Source: Bryum argenteum
Taxonomy: Eukaryota > Streptophyta > Bryopsida > Bryales > Bryaceae
DNA: 64,000 bases
Assembly: GCA_037043015.1 (NCBI GenBank)
Contig: CM073322.1
Span: 7,575,601-7,639,600, forward strand
Reading direction: 5' to 3'
The translations under genes and the position numbers were made by a program. Shown piece by piece: positions 22,001 to 34,441 of the stretch. Under the pieces are notes generated by a model. It ran no database searches. It had not been told where the DNA came from and worked only from the letters and a program-made list of their open reading frames with translations. Position 1 is the first letter of the stretch. Each line of letters opens with the position of its first letter.

Positions 22001-25000
22001 TGTTGACCTTAAATAATTGATCTCCATCGAAATACTTACCATTTGATAGTCCCGCAATAAACCAACAGCAAGCATTGATGGTTGCTTAACGATTTTCTCA
22101 TGAACCGCGTGAGCCAAGCTGTAATATCTGCGAATCAATAGACAATATCAGTGTCAAGATGAGCAAGTTCGATTCTGGTAATCTCCGTGCTTGCCAAACG
22201 ACCATAAGCCACAAGACGGATGCTTAAGGTTAACATGTCGTCTAAGCAGATCGGTTATTGAGCTAAGGTTTTCATCCAAACGGTACTAAACCATTGGAAT
22301 AGATTAGCACTTACTTATTTACAGAAGATTCGTGTGTGTTCCTATTGATATAACCATTGACTCCAGCTTCTTCACTTGCTCGAACAGCTGCCTGCTGCAC
22401 TTCCTCTTCGGAGTAACCCTGCATTTAAAACGCTTAAAGTCAGAAATGTGGAATAGAGACGAGCGAATTCGATCATATTTGAGAAAGCTCAGTGGGAGAA
22501 TTATGCTCCGAAACTAGACCTGTGCTCTGGCCGCAGTGGCCGCTGCTATGGCAGCTTCCTCTCGCTCCTGATGATTCTTGACAGCAGATATCTTACCCCC
22601 AAGTTTATGAAGGTATTCTTCAGTCTGCGTTAGAAAAGAGGATAGCACTTCGAACCTCTCTCCAGCATCTCCAGGGAGTTGTCCTTGTTGTTGTTTCAAC
22701 ATCTCCCTGTAAGCATCAACATCATTGTTCTTTAACGCCTCCATCCTTTTGTTGCGATCTTCATCCTTCCGTTTCGAATACTCCCTCAACATGCGCTCGT
22801 GGTACTTGGCGACACCTCTGTTTCTCGTAACACGAGCATCCCTAGCTGACCACTGTGCCTCTAATAACTTCTTTCGCCACTGCATCAGCCCTTTCAAGAA
22901 CTTCTCACGAGTGGACCTTTGCTGCGCCGCTACTTGCCTAGCAAGATCCGTTCGCTGTCTCTCGCAAAGACGAACAAACTTTCGGTAAGCCCGCTCCCCC
23001 ATAGCCATAATCTCCTGCTGCTGCTCCTCAACCTCATCTCGGACACGAGCTTGAAGCTCCATCAACCGCAACTTCTTCTCTTCGATACGAAGCTTTACGA
23101 TCTGATCCGCCCGCAGTAGCTTTTTCCCGTTCCTTTTATTTAAAATTTCATCAATCGTTTCAAGCCTCTCAGATCTCTTCTTATCAATGGCACGTACTCC
23201 TTCCTCCAAAAGAAGCTCCCGGACTTTATAGCCAAGAGAAACAGGCTGACCCCACAGACTCGCTTGAGGTGTCAATGAAAGTGCAGCTCCGTCGATTCTT
23301 TTGCTGACAGGGGGGAAATCGAAGAGTGGACCGCGATAAGGACGTACAACTGGAGGAACCTTTTGAATATAAGGAGGCATCATTGGGGGAGGAGCTACTG
23401 CCTTGTTCACTGGTAAATTTGCCACTGCTGGTGGTCCTAGAGCTCTACTAGTCTCTACCTTGCTTGTCTTTGCTTCCATACCCTTTACCTCTGTCTTCAC
23501 AATATTCTCATTCTTAATGGCTTGCTCAGGCTTTACAAGAGGAGCTTCAGGTTTAACGAGTGGAGCGCTTTTAGCATCCCCATTGCCAACAGCTTGAATA
23601 CCTGATGCAGATGTCGTCTCAACTTTCGCACCTCCATCCTTAGAAGCTGCAGGGTCTTTCATTGCTGAGACCTCCTCCTTTGGCTTGAGATCGCCCTCTT
23701 TTGAGGTAGATTCCTGAGCAACGGCTTCTGAAGGTTCAGGTCCCTTCACAGTGGCTTGAGTGGCAGGAGACTGTTCTTTAGGACGCGCCCCAGATGCCTG
23801 AGACGAATTCTGCGATGAACGAACCGGAGGATTGATGAGACGTTTTATCTCATCTGCTATAGCCACTTCTCCAGGCTGCACAAAGACCAGGAAAGCAACA
23901 CATCAGATCAAGTTGCTTGGGCGTAAGTAAAGAAAAAGCATCCAGAGTATGAAATATCTGCAGATGCACTAGCTATAGAACTAGTGCAAGTTAATATCAA
24001 ATCACAACATGTTGAAAACCAACAACCTATTCTTGTCATGCGTATTCATAGCCCAAAATTGTAGTTAGCAGGGACATGGAAATAATCAATGTTATCAGGT
24101 CTGTGACGCACCTTCCTTGCCCTCAATTTCTTGAAAGCCAATATCTGGTTCCGGAGAAGAGTGAGCTGATATTTGCTGAAACCAAAACCCGAAGGTTGTT
24201 GCGGAGCTAAAGGATGCCTTAACTGCTGACCGGGTCCGAAACCCTCTGAGACGCCTACCGGTCGCATTGCCATCGGCTGAACGTGCTGATTCAACCCGCT
24301 ACTAGTTCTATCCGTTGCATCTCCAGTACCAGGCTCAGAATTCGAAGGTTTTGATGACGGCGGAATGGTACTCGAAGCCCCTGAAAGCAAATGTGGACCT
24401 GAGAATTAGACCAAAAACCGGCACCTTGATACATTACCAAAGAATGTGGCGTCACCACACAACCGCGAGGAATAGAAGTATATGACTAGGAAGGGAAAGC
24501 CCATGGCAACAATCAATATCTGTACCTGTATTGGCTTGCAAATTTGCGCTTGGTAGCGTTCTACCATCCCCACTTTGAGTCGGATTATGATACATAACAA
24601 AACTGGGGTTAACATCAGGAGGACTTCCAGACCCGGGAGAGCTGCCAGAATGCATTCCTTGGTAAACAATGGACATAGGTGCTGCATTGGGGTATGGAAG
24701 GCCACTCGATGTCACAAGCATGGGTGCTCCTGCCCCTGCTGCTCCCAACCTCTGATCTACAACTGAAGACAACTGGGCACCAGACACAGCCATCGGTCTT
24801 GTCTGAGCCATCACGACACCAGCTTGGCCACCAGACTTCTGCATAGCTGCTAGGTGAGCTTGGTACTGAGGCAGAAATTGAGGTGGAATCTGGGCTTGAG
24901 GAGGAAGAGGGGTATTGATTGGCAAAGTGGAGCTAGTAAGTGCTTGCTGTGAAGGAGCTGCCACACCACTACTCTGAACACGCTGTTGGTGATTTTGTAC

Positions 25001-26950
25001 CGACTGTAAGGGCCCAGAAGTTGGTCGTGGAAAGCTTCCATGCGGATAGGATTGCTGCTGACTAGCCGCTCGTGCTAAATTCCTTGGCTTCTCATTTGTG
25101 TTAGTAGTCTGACCGCCAGCAACAAGTCCAGGTTGAGTTAACTGTTGCAGCTGCCTCCCGGCCAGCTGCTGATGCATCAACTCCTGAGACAAACAAAGTT
25201 ACAATCCACCACGCTCAGCAAAAGAACAAATACTGAACACTGAACTTCCACCCGGTGCGACAATTGTTGGCATGCAAGAGATTCAGGACTTCGAGTGCAA
25301 GAGTATACCTGCAGAGTGAGATTGTTGTTGGCATTGTTGTGATCCCTGGTAGCACCTGTTTGAAGAGGCTTGGAAACCATCTGCTGGCTGTACGCATTGG
25401 CTTGAACTTTCTGCTGCGCAGACAGCAATGCATGATGCAAGTATGCAGCTTGAGGATGCGCTTGCATTCCGCGACTAGAATCAGAGTTACCCGAGTTCGA
25501 GACCTGAGCATCGCTACTGTTCCGAGCAGTACCATCCTGTTGCAATCTTTGCTGAATTAAAGGCGGAAGAGGACCAGCAGGACCCGATCCGCTGTTACCA
25601 CCAGTGGTCCCAGCCCCTTGAGCCTGCTGTGCCTGCTGTGCCTGAAGAAAAGCGACTATCGACTTGTACCGAGGGTCGTTGATTTGACCAGAATCTCTCA
25701 GAACTTGGAGCTGCAGAACACGACAGCGATTTTCGGTAAAAATATCATTTAAGTCGCTGGATAATCTTACCTCTAAACAATTCGTTCGAAACGTTCAACT
25801 TAGCTAAGCACAAACCTTATAATATTCCCTCGATATTTACCGACAGATGGTATGATCGAACATGTTTACAACAGATACGCGATCTCGAAACACTTCCATA
25901 CATTTCTGTAACCTTCAAATTATGCTCTCCACGACCACTAAAATCTTCTAAAAGAAAGCGAAAAAAACAGAAACGTCATTCTCAAACCCTAAAAGAGCTA
26001 ACTACGCTAAGGGCAACCATCTAAAGGCTTCCACTCTGATTGAGACAGGGACGATCATCCTAATTCTCGTGACCAAAAAAGTTTCTATAGCCTTCAACTC
26101 AGGAGCTCTCTTCTAAAAAGCGCATTTCTAGCACATATCTCAATGTCGCGTTCGTCACAAAACGAATCTCTCTTTAAAAGCGCGTGTTCCTACTGCCAGT
26201 TTCCAACTACTTGCCCTTTCCCCGGAGTGAGACGGGACTAACGAAAGGTTTCACGGTATAAAATATGAGAATGCACCATCATAAGGTCATAATGCTCGCC
26301 AAAGGTCACTTAGTTGATCCCCTCAAAGACTCAAAAGTGTAGGATTACGGGAGCAATTACGCTGATTAATGCGATACCATAAATTATGCCACACTCTTAG
26401 GGTTTCTATTCGACCGAGTACACAGCATTGATCGGGAATTCGAGGTCCAACACGAGCACAGAGACGGGAAATTCTAATTCCTTTGATAGCGCCATCCCCG
26501 GGCTGGACGCGCAATAGCAATGCTGCGATTTTGATCAAACGAGCGCTAAGCGTCACGCACAATAATCATCCGAGAGCGCTCTGCTAGGGTTTGAGGACTT
26601 GGCCAAAACGACGACATTAAGCAGCAATTGCGAGGGCACTAGTCTCCCACCTGTTGAAACAACTGAGCCGTTGGCAGAAACTGCGCCCATTGTTGCGTAC
26701 CCGCCGTAGAAGAAGTGGTACCACTACTACTACCAACATTAGAATTAGACGACGCTCCCTGCGTCTGCGTCTGCGCTCCCTGACTCTGATTCGATGACGT
26801 TGTAGAAGAAGGAGCGGCGGTAGTGGTAGAAGAAATATCCCTTGGAGGTTGCTCCTCGGACGTTGATGGTGGAGGTGACGAGGGTGGATCTGGAGCGATG
26901 GCGGGAGGCCGGCTGCTTGCCGGCTCCTCCCCCAGGCCCGACGCCTGCAT
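16091..26950 (-). CDS. BRM: BRAHMA-type SWI/SNF chromatin-remodelling ATPase
   Basis: Nineteen coding exons: 26950-26651, 25710-25309, 25183-24526, 24380-24112, 23875-22520, 22418-22315, 22127-22040, 21856-21770, 21579-21487, 21345-21262, 21156-20953, 20849-20610, 20477-19764, 19633-18964, 18882-18827, 18693-18478, 18222-17674, 17302-17051, 16966-16091. Phases close to 2405 aa (Arabidopsis BRM about 2190). It is the catalytic motor of plant SWI/SNF complexes, which slide or evict nucleosomes using ATP. Domains in order: Gln/Ser-rich N-terminus; QLQ (about 519-543, [19 protein letters not shown]); HSA (about 845-915); SNF2 ATPase with GLGKT (K1085) and DEAQ (1182-1185); helicase C with the [11 protein letters not shown] motif; SnAC region starting AGKDRY (1534); acidic stretch; bromodomain (about 2030-2145); His/Gln-rich tail. 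The bromodomain separates BRM from SYD-type ATPases. The N-terminal ATG lies in a GC-rich exon after a long leader. An 84-nt in-frame intron (16967-17050) could be retained. Confidence 0.96.
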
Positions 26951-28046
26951 TCAAAAGGCCGTGGCTATGTCGAGTGGTTGTCCTATGCTACCAGGCAGAG
27001 ACCCTTTCCCCTTCGCCAGTGCTCGAGACCGTTTCTTTCTTCCTTCAGGGGGAAGGGGAAGGCCACAAAGGAAAGGGAAAACACAGGGGGCACCCCCTCA
27101 CCCAACCGACCAACCCAGCCACCCTATTTCGGTCAGTCAGTCTGATAGTCCAGGTTCTCTCTCTATCTTCCACTTCACCGCTACTACTGCGGCGTCTTTC
27201 TACTGTACCACGGGAAGGCCTGATTCTACCCGCCTACTACACTACTACACTTTCCCTTCTCTGTCTCTCTTCCTTGGTGATTCTCTCTGACTGAGATAGG
27301 GCCACTCGCGCTCCCCCGACGAACTCCCAGTTGGTAGCTGACTGCGCGACGAGATGCCACACCACCAAGTCACGTGTGGGTCGCACTGGAAAGCTCGCCA
27401 AAGCGGATTTTATTACCAATCCTCGCGCTGCGTGAGACTGGCCAGCGGTGTTGCTTCCTCCCTTTCCGTCTGTCGTTGTTGTGCACAGTCGTCGGTCAGT
27501 ATAGGGCTCCGGCACCATGGCCATGCGGTACCATCATGCCCATCGTCATCACCATCATCAAGAGAGCTGGGAACGCCATAAGCCCTGCATGACTTTCTCA
27601 CTTCTTTTCCTTGCAAGCTCGCGAGCAAACCAAGCGTAAGGTAACCCTAGGCTGGCCAGACCCCACCGCTTGGGGTGCCCGGACCCGACCCGACCCGGTC
27701 TTTTGCCCGCGCGGGCAGCCTTGTTCCGTTTCCCGCCCTCCGAAATTTGGTCAAAAAACGCTGTGACTTAAAAAGCAAAAAGCTCCAGCACTCTACCAAA
27801 CGCCAGTTGGCGGTACACTTCACTCCAACAAAACGGGCAGCTCACAACAGAATATTATATATCATAGCCTCGTTATCAGAATAAGCAAAAGCATGTCTAT
27901 CAGTAACTTTACTCACGAGGCTTTTTTCATCACAAGAGTAACTTTACTCTGGTTACCAGTTTTACTGCGAGACTAAAATAGAAGCCTAAAATTAGCCAAA
28001 CTCGAGAGCTCAGACCTTCAATCCTTACATTCGGTCTTTTAATTTA
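26951..28046 (-). promoter_or_regulatory. BRM leader and promoter region
   Basis: CT-rich and GC-rich sequence up to about 27750 is typical of a plant 5' UTR and core promoter; it includes a run of ggacccgacccgaccc near 27680. Beyond that the DNA turns AT-rich. No TATA box could be assigned with confidence, and no other gene is visible. Confidence 0.5.
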
Positions 28047-28150
28047 TACTTTTAATTTGATTTTAATTGTCCAATAGGTTCTCTCAAATCCACCTCACAA
28101 GGTAGATTTGAGAGAATCTATTGAACAATTATAATGGGACAGAGGGAGTA
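28047..28150. mobile_element. Stowaway-like (Tc1/mariner) MITE, degraded left end
   Basis: The core folds back: aattgtccaataggttctct at 28065 pairs with the segment ending at about 28130. The right end reads gggacagagggagta, the reverse complement of tactccctctgtccc, the hallmark terminus of plant Stowaway MITEs with TA target. The left end (tactttt) is decayed. Confidence 0.75.
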
Positions 28151-28343
28151 TTACTTTTAACCAACCAATATGTTAATCAACACATCCCACACTCAACGCT
28201 CTTATTTTGGTTCAATGATGAGTACTTTACAATCGTATAAATTGAGTCCTTTAAACCCTTGCTCTCTGCATAAAACCCCAAGGCGGTAGTTTCGTACGCA
28301 TGTCATATGATGTAAATTCTCCATTACGCACAAATAGCAGACC

Positions 28344-28611
28344 TTAACCCCTAACTTTCCTTAAAACCCAAAACGGGTTTTGGAGGTTCCCGCAGGAGAA
28401 AAACTCAGCCAACTTTGACCATTATAATCTCACAAATGAGGAAGAATGAACGGTTGAAATTTGGTATGTGAGAAGAATGTCAAGTGAACTTTGAGATCTT
28501 ACGGTTGAATCTTTTGAATAATGCTTAGATTGAGAGTTTTTGAGCGTAATCTAAAGGAAGGTCAATTTTTATGACTTAGACCTTTTTGCAACAAGGAAAT
28601 TTAGGGGTTAA
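28344..28611 (-). mobile_element. 268-bp TTAA-flanked MITE (piggyBac-like), family A
   Basis: The left end is TTAA then CCCCTAACTTTCCTT and the right end AAGGAAATTTAGGGG then TTAA. These are 15-bp TIRs with one mismatch and an exact TTAA on both sides. Read in reverse it aligns through its length with 34563-34830 and 53765-54031: shared words include aactcaatctaagcatt, caaatttgaaccgtt-type and gagattataat-gtcaaagtt. No coding capacity. Confidence 0.85.
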
Positions 28612-30380
28612 ACCCTAACCAAGCAAACAAAGAAGAAGCGGTGACAAAGTAAGAAGTAGCGACAAGAGAAGGGAAGAGGTAAAAAAGCATCAATAAATAA
28701 AAACAAGTAAAAAAATTCTTGAAATTACTCACCGTTGAGATTTGAGAGATCTAACGATGGAGCCCCATCTGGCCCTAGATGGGAAATAGGGACACCAAAA
28801 ACTTCATCCCAATTGCTCACTTGGGGCCGGATGCTTTGGCGCCAAAACCATGCTACCCAAGGCAACACGTAGGAGGAGTTGTGCTTCTGGTTGGCTCCAA
28901 TTGTAAAGCCCTTGGGCTTGAGTTTACAGAATCAAGCGGTTCTATTGGTTGAAATTGGAAGACTTATGGGATGTTGTTTCTTCGGTTTCAAATGTAAAGT
29001 GGCCCTTGAGCATCCATTGTGCAATTCGCCAAGAGGCTCGCAAAAGGAACTTGCAGGGAGCACCTCATTTTTCCCTCCCCAACGTGATTGCCACGACTCA
29101 CATAATTTTCCCATCTCACGCCAGCCACCTTCCGGTTTCGTCAAATTCATCTCACTTGCTATGAGTTCTCGCTCTCCTTGTAGTAGCAAGATGGCAAACC
29201 CTTGTTTGTCCTATTGCGCGTGAAAATCGTTGCTTTCTTGTAAACCACTCTTGATACCTCAAAGCTTAAGAAAAAGCTCATGCCATCTCCCGTTTGGAGG
29301 AACCAATGGGTATGACTACCCAAACCCAAAATGATGTTTGCATGACTTAAAGTAGTCAGTCTTGTCCCTTTAGCCAATTTGTTGGCAATGCCTTTAAACT
29401 TCAAGGTGAATAGTTTTAATATTTAACGTATTTTAAAAACTAATAAAAGGCTGTACTACATTTTGTCAAAATTAGGGGTCATCAAATTGAGTCCGAACCA
29501 TTTCGCAATAATCCCTCTTCAAACTCCCTACTATATTTTGCCATATGTCCAAATTCACCACACCATCATGACTCTCTTTAATAACATCTCAACATCAAAA
29601 GAAAAGAACAATTTTTATAAAAAGTCACCTTCTTTTGTATCTTGTGGAATCGTAAAAGATCACAAAAATAGAAGGTATTGATTCCAAGGAATCACATAAT
29701 TAGCCTCTAAATTTCTCTGTGATTTTTAAAGCTCTAAAAACCATAAACCTCAATTCCATTAAAATGGCAATATTCATTGTGCCATTTTGCCAAATCCCCT
29801 ATGAGCCATTTTGGTCGCGTTTTAAAACATGCCATTTTACAAGCATATTTTTGAACTTAAATCAGAAGTATTTATGCCTGCAGAATGGCATGTTCATTAA
29901 TATCACAAATGTACTTTGTAATATCAATTGTCTCTATAACACAACCAAAATTTCCATAATATCACACATTTTTTATGGTTTTTGACCTTTGCACATAGTC
30001 AAAGGGCAACATTTCCGAACGGTTGTTCAAAATATCATTGTTTTTGAACTCCAATTTAAAATATTTCAATGAAAGGTAAATATTTCTCAATTTTTGTTGT
30101 TTTTGAAATGCGATCCGAAATATTTACCCTATCATATCAAAATTCGACAAAAACCATTGTTATTTTTTTTCCATCTTAAGCACCCCAAAAAGCGTTATTT
30201 TACCGGAATTGAGGTTCATAACTCACAATTTTCAACCCTGCCAAAATCTAAAATTGTAGAACCTATTTTTGGGTCTTAAAAATCTTAAGGGATTGATGAA
30301 TGTTGGCTTTGTTATGATAAATTTTTGGATTATATGCCCTCAAGGCACAAAACCACTTTTTGTAGGGTCACTAACCCCTC
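28612..30380. other. AT-rich intergenic DNA, no gene seen
   Basis: Open frames here (for example 28879-29223) lack any recognisable domain and codon structure. Old repeats are likely, but I could not pair any termini. Confidence 0.5.
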
Positions 30381-30404
30381 TCAAGGTAGAGGGAAGAAGA
30401 AGAA

Positions 30405-30562
30405 CATAAACCCTATTTGAGGCCGGTGTGAATGAAGTGTCTATTAGACTTGTATTCGGATGCATGCCCAAAAATGAGCACCACATCGACATGGAGAATA
30501 GAATCCACAACCTCCGTAAAGGAGATCATGAGCCCCAACCACCGAGCCAATGCTTGCGGTGC
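30405..30562 (-). mobile_element. Candidate tRNA-derived SINE fragment
   Basis: On the minus strand TGGCTCGGTGGTTGGGGC (30549-30532) resembles a pol III box A, and GGATTCTATTCTC (about 30506-30494) a decayed box B. Downstream comes ACACTTCATTCACACCGGCC. The same three blocks in the same order occur on the minus strand at 52684-53012. No gene is present. Confidence 0.5.
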
Positions 30563-30654
30563 CTTTTCAAGGTAGACACTATACAATCAAAATCAACAAA
30601 ACCAATTAAAGTAGATATTATTTGCTCACCATTGGTGTAGTGTGACCTCCCAAC

Positions 30655-30745
30655 ATACATCCAAGGATAGGTCGAAGAAACACTTTATTTACGCCAACCT
30701 CTAAATAGGTAGGAGTTTCTCTTTTCCTTCTTAGATTGTATTTAT
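30655..30745 (+). mobile_element. SINE 3'-domain fragment (candidate)
   Basis: ggataggtcgaa, aacacttta-ttacgccaacc and tctt-cttcttag match 49315-49400 almost word for word; that second copy ends in a poly(A) run. This fragment is on the opposite strand to the SINE-like piece just before it. Confidence 0.45.
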
Positions 30746-31118
30746 CTCCACATGTTCATATTACCTTGTAACTTGACAAAGTCATAATTGTATCATAGCA
30801 AGTATCGTAGTTCAATTCTCATTAGCCTTGTTGAGACATTGTTGTAGTCAACGGTGTTGGTGAGCTGGTATGGCAAAAATTTACATCAATAGGCCCCAAT
30901 TCAACTTTACTAGCACATGGCTTATGTCTCTCTAGTAACACACAAAGGAATTACAATACTTTTGTGAATATTTGACTTGAAGTATATCGATGCAACCTTC
31001 ATATACCTACATTATACCTACAAAAACAAGTCCCGTGTATGTGTTTCCTAAAAAAACATCTCTCCTTAAATTCTGTACCGTACAACGCCGTTTCGAGCTT
31101 TAAGTTATCTACATGCCT
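30746..31118. other. AT-rich intergenic DNA, nothing recognised
   Basis: No gene, no TIR and no RNA seen. Confidence 0.5.
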
Positions 31119-31377
31119 TCAACCCCTAATGCTCCAAATGGTCATAGCGTGGCCGTTTTGACATGTTGTCTTCACAAATTTATCTCAATTCAAACTTTGA
31201 CTCAATTCAAGATCCACAACCTGAAATGCGACAAAAATTGGTGAATGAACTAATTGGAAAGCTATAGATAAGATGCTACGGTTGGATTTTTCAAAATGAA
31301 ATTTAAATAAAATATGTCTATGGATTTCAGATATGGCCGTTCGAAGGTCAATGAAGAGTTTGGGCATTAGGGGTTGA
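31119..31377. mobile_element. 259-bp piggyBac-like MITE, decayed TTAA
   Basis: The left end is tcaa CCCCTAATGC and the right end GCATTAGGGG ttga, a perfect 10-bp inverted pair. The flanks tcaa and ttga are each one transition from TTAA. The interior does not match family A by eye. Confidence 0.7.
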
Positions 31378-31594
31378 TTGCGCATTGAATGATGTAGTGA
31401 AGCATTTTTGAGGAGTTTCTATAAAAAGTTATGTTATAAAATAGGTATATAAAATCCACGTCACTTGTTGTAACCAATCGTTTCATATTTATCTGAAAAC
31501 TGTCAAAAGGTTAGTATGGCATTTTGTTTGCTTCTTAAAGTGTTCATATGCATACAAACTGTCTGAAACTATGAATCGGATCGGAACATGTCCC

Positions 31595-32044
31595 TTAATC
31601 CCTAAAGTTTCAAGGCACTATTTACATGGTGGTTTGCAGAAATTCAAATACAAAGACATGCTTTTGACGATAAAAAGGCAAGCTTATGAAAATTCAAATA
31701 GCAAGAACATGTCTTAGTGCCTCTTTTACACGCGCAAAGAACAAAACGTGAAAAAAAGTAAAATCTCAATTTCTGGTGAATTTTTGAAGTTTCTACGTTT
31801 TGATCAATTTTAGGTAGATTTTGAGAACAAATGAGCATATACCGCAGTTTGGGTAAATTTCAAATCATGTTTTCAAACTTTGAAGTATGAGGAATTTTGA
31901 GGTATGAAATGACTTTTTGAAAAATTATGGAAAACTCTACAACCTGCAAAAGGTTTCAAATCCATACAAACCAGAAATAGTAGTCAAGAGGCTGACGAGA
32001 GCCAATTTGGCCCAAAACATGCCTCATGATAATTTAGGGGTGAT
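31595..32044 (-). mobile_element. ~450-bp piggyBac-like element, family B
   Basis: It starts TTAA TCCCTAAAG and ends ATTTAGGGGTGAT. Read in reverse it aligns with 52036-52500 over several hundred bases (shared: gaaaccttttg, ttttgca/ttttcca, aaaaagt-atttca, tcaaaatctgcc/ctacc, aattgagattt). The paired copy shows this is a dispersed family and not chance. Confidence 0.6.
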
Positions 32045-32162
32045 TGAATGGTGGTTGCTTTAAGTCACATTCACTCCTTATGTACATTTTGTTCCAAAGG
32101 AAGGGAGCCACATTCATCATTTCAACCAACGAAAGGCCAGAGCTTTGTTCTTTCAAGCCTAA

Positions 32163-32890
32163 GAGCATGCCCAACCTTCTGCTCCACGCCGGGCCGCCAT
32201 GCTCAATCAATACCTTGTAGGTGCCGCTTTACTAGAGCTCATAGCCCCACAAGAGGCCGCTCACTAGTCACATTATTTGACAAGCCGGTTATAACAGAAA
32301 CTATTTTCTGCTAATAGAATTTCTACCACCTGACACTCATCCATTGACTATTGGGAATGCTAAAATGTGAGTGAAGGCACGTCATAACTTGGAGTCATGG
32401 TGTGTTAGAATCTAAACAAAATCAATCCTCCTAACCGTTACATGCCCAAGCAAGCCCGAGGGGCTTTACTCCAACGAAATCTCCTCTGTAGCTCTCACTC
32501 TACTCAACTTTTCACTTATATTTTGATGTCATTGGTCACCTTCTTATGATGCATTCAAAAAGTGAGATTTTACAATCCGAATCACGATTTGTATGAGTGA
32601 TTCTGTGCTTCGAAAGGATTGTGGTAGGTAGGTAGGTTGGGGTTGTACATAACCTTGTAGGAGGTTGCAAGCTCATCATTGATTGGTTCATTCATGTTGC
32701 CAAGTTCAAAAAGTGCACTATTCATGACGCCCATTTCCAAAAGATGTTGTGATCCAATTTTGGGCTGCCTGTTTCAGGCCCCATGGGCGTTTAAGGGTTA
32801 ACCGGATTGCATGGGGTGGGGTTCGTCACACTCTAAACACGGCTCTACTCTCCTACCCAATGAGCGGGCTGGACATGGTTGGGTATGCTC
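32163..32890. mobile_element. Tourist/PIF-Harbinger MITE with TAA target duplication
   Basis: GAGCATGCCCAACC at 32163 is mirrored by GGTTGGGTATGCTC ending at 32890 (one mismatch), each flanked by TAA (32160-32162 and 32891-32893). TAA/TTA duplications are diagnostic of PIF/Harbinger, and GAGCAT-type termini are common in plant members. A 371-bp piggyBac-like MITE (32431-32801) sits inside, so the original element was about 360 bp. Confidence 0.8.
32431..32801 (+). mobile_element. 371-bp piggyBac-like MITE, family C
   Basis: The right end is GGGCGTTTAAGGG TTAA. The left end is decayed (ctaa ccgttacatgccc instead of ttaa cccttaaacgccc). The interior matches 53018-53383 nearly throughout and 57610-57808 over its first half (ctcaacttttcacttatat, ttttgatgtca, ggtcacc, aaaggattgtggtag). 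It is nested in the Harbinger MITE. Confidence 0.85.
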
Positions 32891-32893
32891 TAA

Positions 32894-34015
32894 CAGGGTT
32901 GAAGCCTTTTTTCCGGCTCACTCTAAATCAGTGCTACAAGCATTTCTCAGGGGCAAAGGAGGGGGAGGGGTAAAGAGCCCGCTATTTTTTTATGTGTAAG
33001 CTTTAAATGCCAAGGAGTAGGCTGTTGGAGTAATTCGGCGCCACATGCCCCATTTTTGAATTGAAAAATTCCAGGGATTCCGAAGAAAAAATCCCATTGG
33101 CTGATGGGGGCCTCCGAGAAACGCTAGTAGCACTCTTTTACAGGCGCCCCTTTTTCCCCATGGAAAGTGAACACTAAGTTACTAAGTTGATTGATTGGAG
33201 TACACAGCACGAAAGCCACACTGCCTGACAAACACCAACAAACCAGCTCTCAAGTTACCCATCCATGGCAGCAGGAGACTCATGTTCTTGCCCCCTCATG
33301 ACATGTTATCACCAAAGCTATGAGTGCATTCTATGGAACCATCTTTTTTTCTCGGGGTGGGGGGTGTACTACGCGATGCCACAAATATCGCATGGAAAAA
33401 AATCCGTGATGATGAATGTACAAAAATGGGCCTTTATCACACGAAATGATGGGCACATGTGCGCGTATTGAATCCGGTAATATTGGATTTTTCATCGTCG
33501 TGGGGATCCAAATTTTTTTCGACAACTAATGTATATGCATACTTGCATAGTGCACATCTTATTCTTGACCCTATTACACAACATTTTTTCTTGTACTATA
33601 TGATGCAAGTATGACGAAATGTAGTTGTTAACCTTCATGTTCTAAATGAATGGTGTAAAGTTTGGGTTTGTCTATCACATACAAGAATGTGGCTTGGTAT
33701 GTGCTTCAAGTGCAATGTTAAGAGAATGCATTAAGAATAAATCTATATATTTTGTTTAACAAAATCATTATGAATCAACAACATATTTTTACCCAAAGGA
33801 TCACTTTATTTAGATTGAAAGAATTTCATTGAACTACATTCTTCTCAAGGTCATAATTCCCACCTTCATTCTATAATGAAGGAACCAAATTCCTCTTAGA
33901 AGATTTAAGCTTTCGAAGATTTGGTGTTTTTTGGTTATTAAGGAAGGATATTTTGGTTATTATGGAAGGATACCTTACCTTGTCTATTGTTGACCGATAT
34001 TTGACACTTTTGGCA
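32894..34015. other. Intergenic DNA, no gene seen
   Basis: Short frames such as 32749-32973 and 33265-33471 show no domain. No element boundary could be paired. Confidence 0.5.
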
Positions 34016-34023
34016 AATAGAAC

Positions 34024-34168
34024 CAGTGTTGTCTTAGGAGACTGAGATTCCTATTCATTTGTCAAACACAAATTAGATTAAATGTGCATTGAAGATGTCT
34101 TAGATGTACATCTCATCTAAATTGTGTCTGAAAAATGAATAGGAATTTTGTCTAATAAGCCAACCCTG
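34024..34168. mobile_element. 145-bp hAT-type fold-back MITE with 8-bp TSD
   Basis: CAGTGTTGTCTTAG at the left pairs with the reverse complement of the right end, CAGGGTTGGCTTAT, and the inverted similarity continues through most of the element (ctattcattt, caaacacaaattagat). Flanks aatagaac (34016-34023) and gatagaac (34169-34176) form an 8-bp duplication with one mismatch. CAG-type ends and 8-bp duplication are hAT features. Confidence 0.8.
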
Positions 34169-34441
34169 GATAGAACTAAGGGAGAGTGCTAAAAATAGCT
34201 CAAATTTCAAATTTCCTAATGAATACAGAAGGTAACAATGAAAGTAATTTTCATGCATGTGGAAGTGAGTAGAATGATAGTCAAGTGGATTCATAAATGT
34301 TGAATTCTTCTATAATTTTCTATGAATTTTTGAAGGTGAACTTAGAGGTGTTTCTAAAATGGTGCTGTAATTTGACACCCTATGACGTTCAGGATGATTA
34401 CATGGTATTGTTGAAGTATGAAGCTATTATGTACCTATGAG

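Noticed and set aside
26842..27294. Plus-strand frames of about 150 codons upstream of BRM
   Set aside because: They run antisense through the first BRM exon and the CT-rich leader, overlap in two frames and have no motif.
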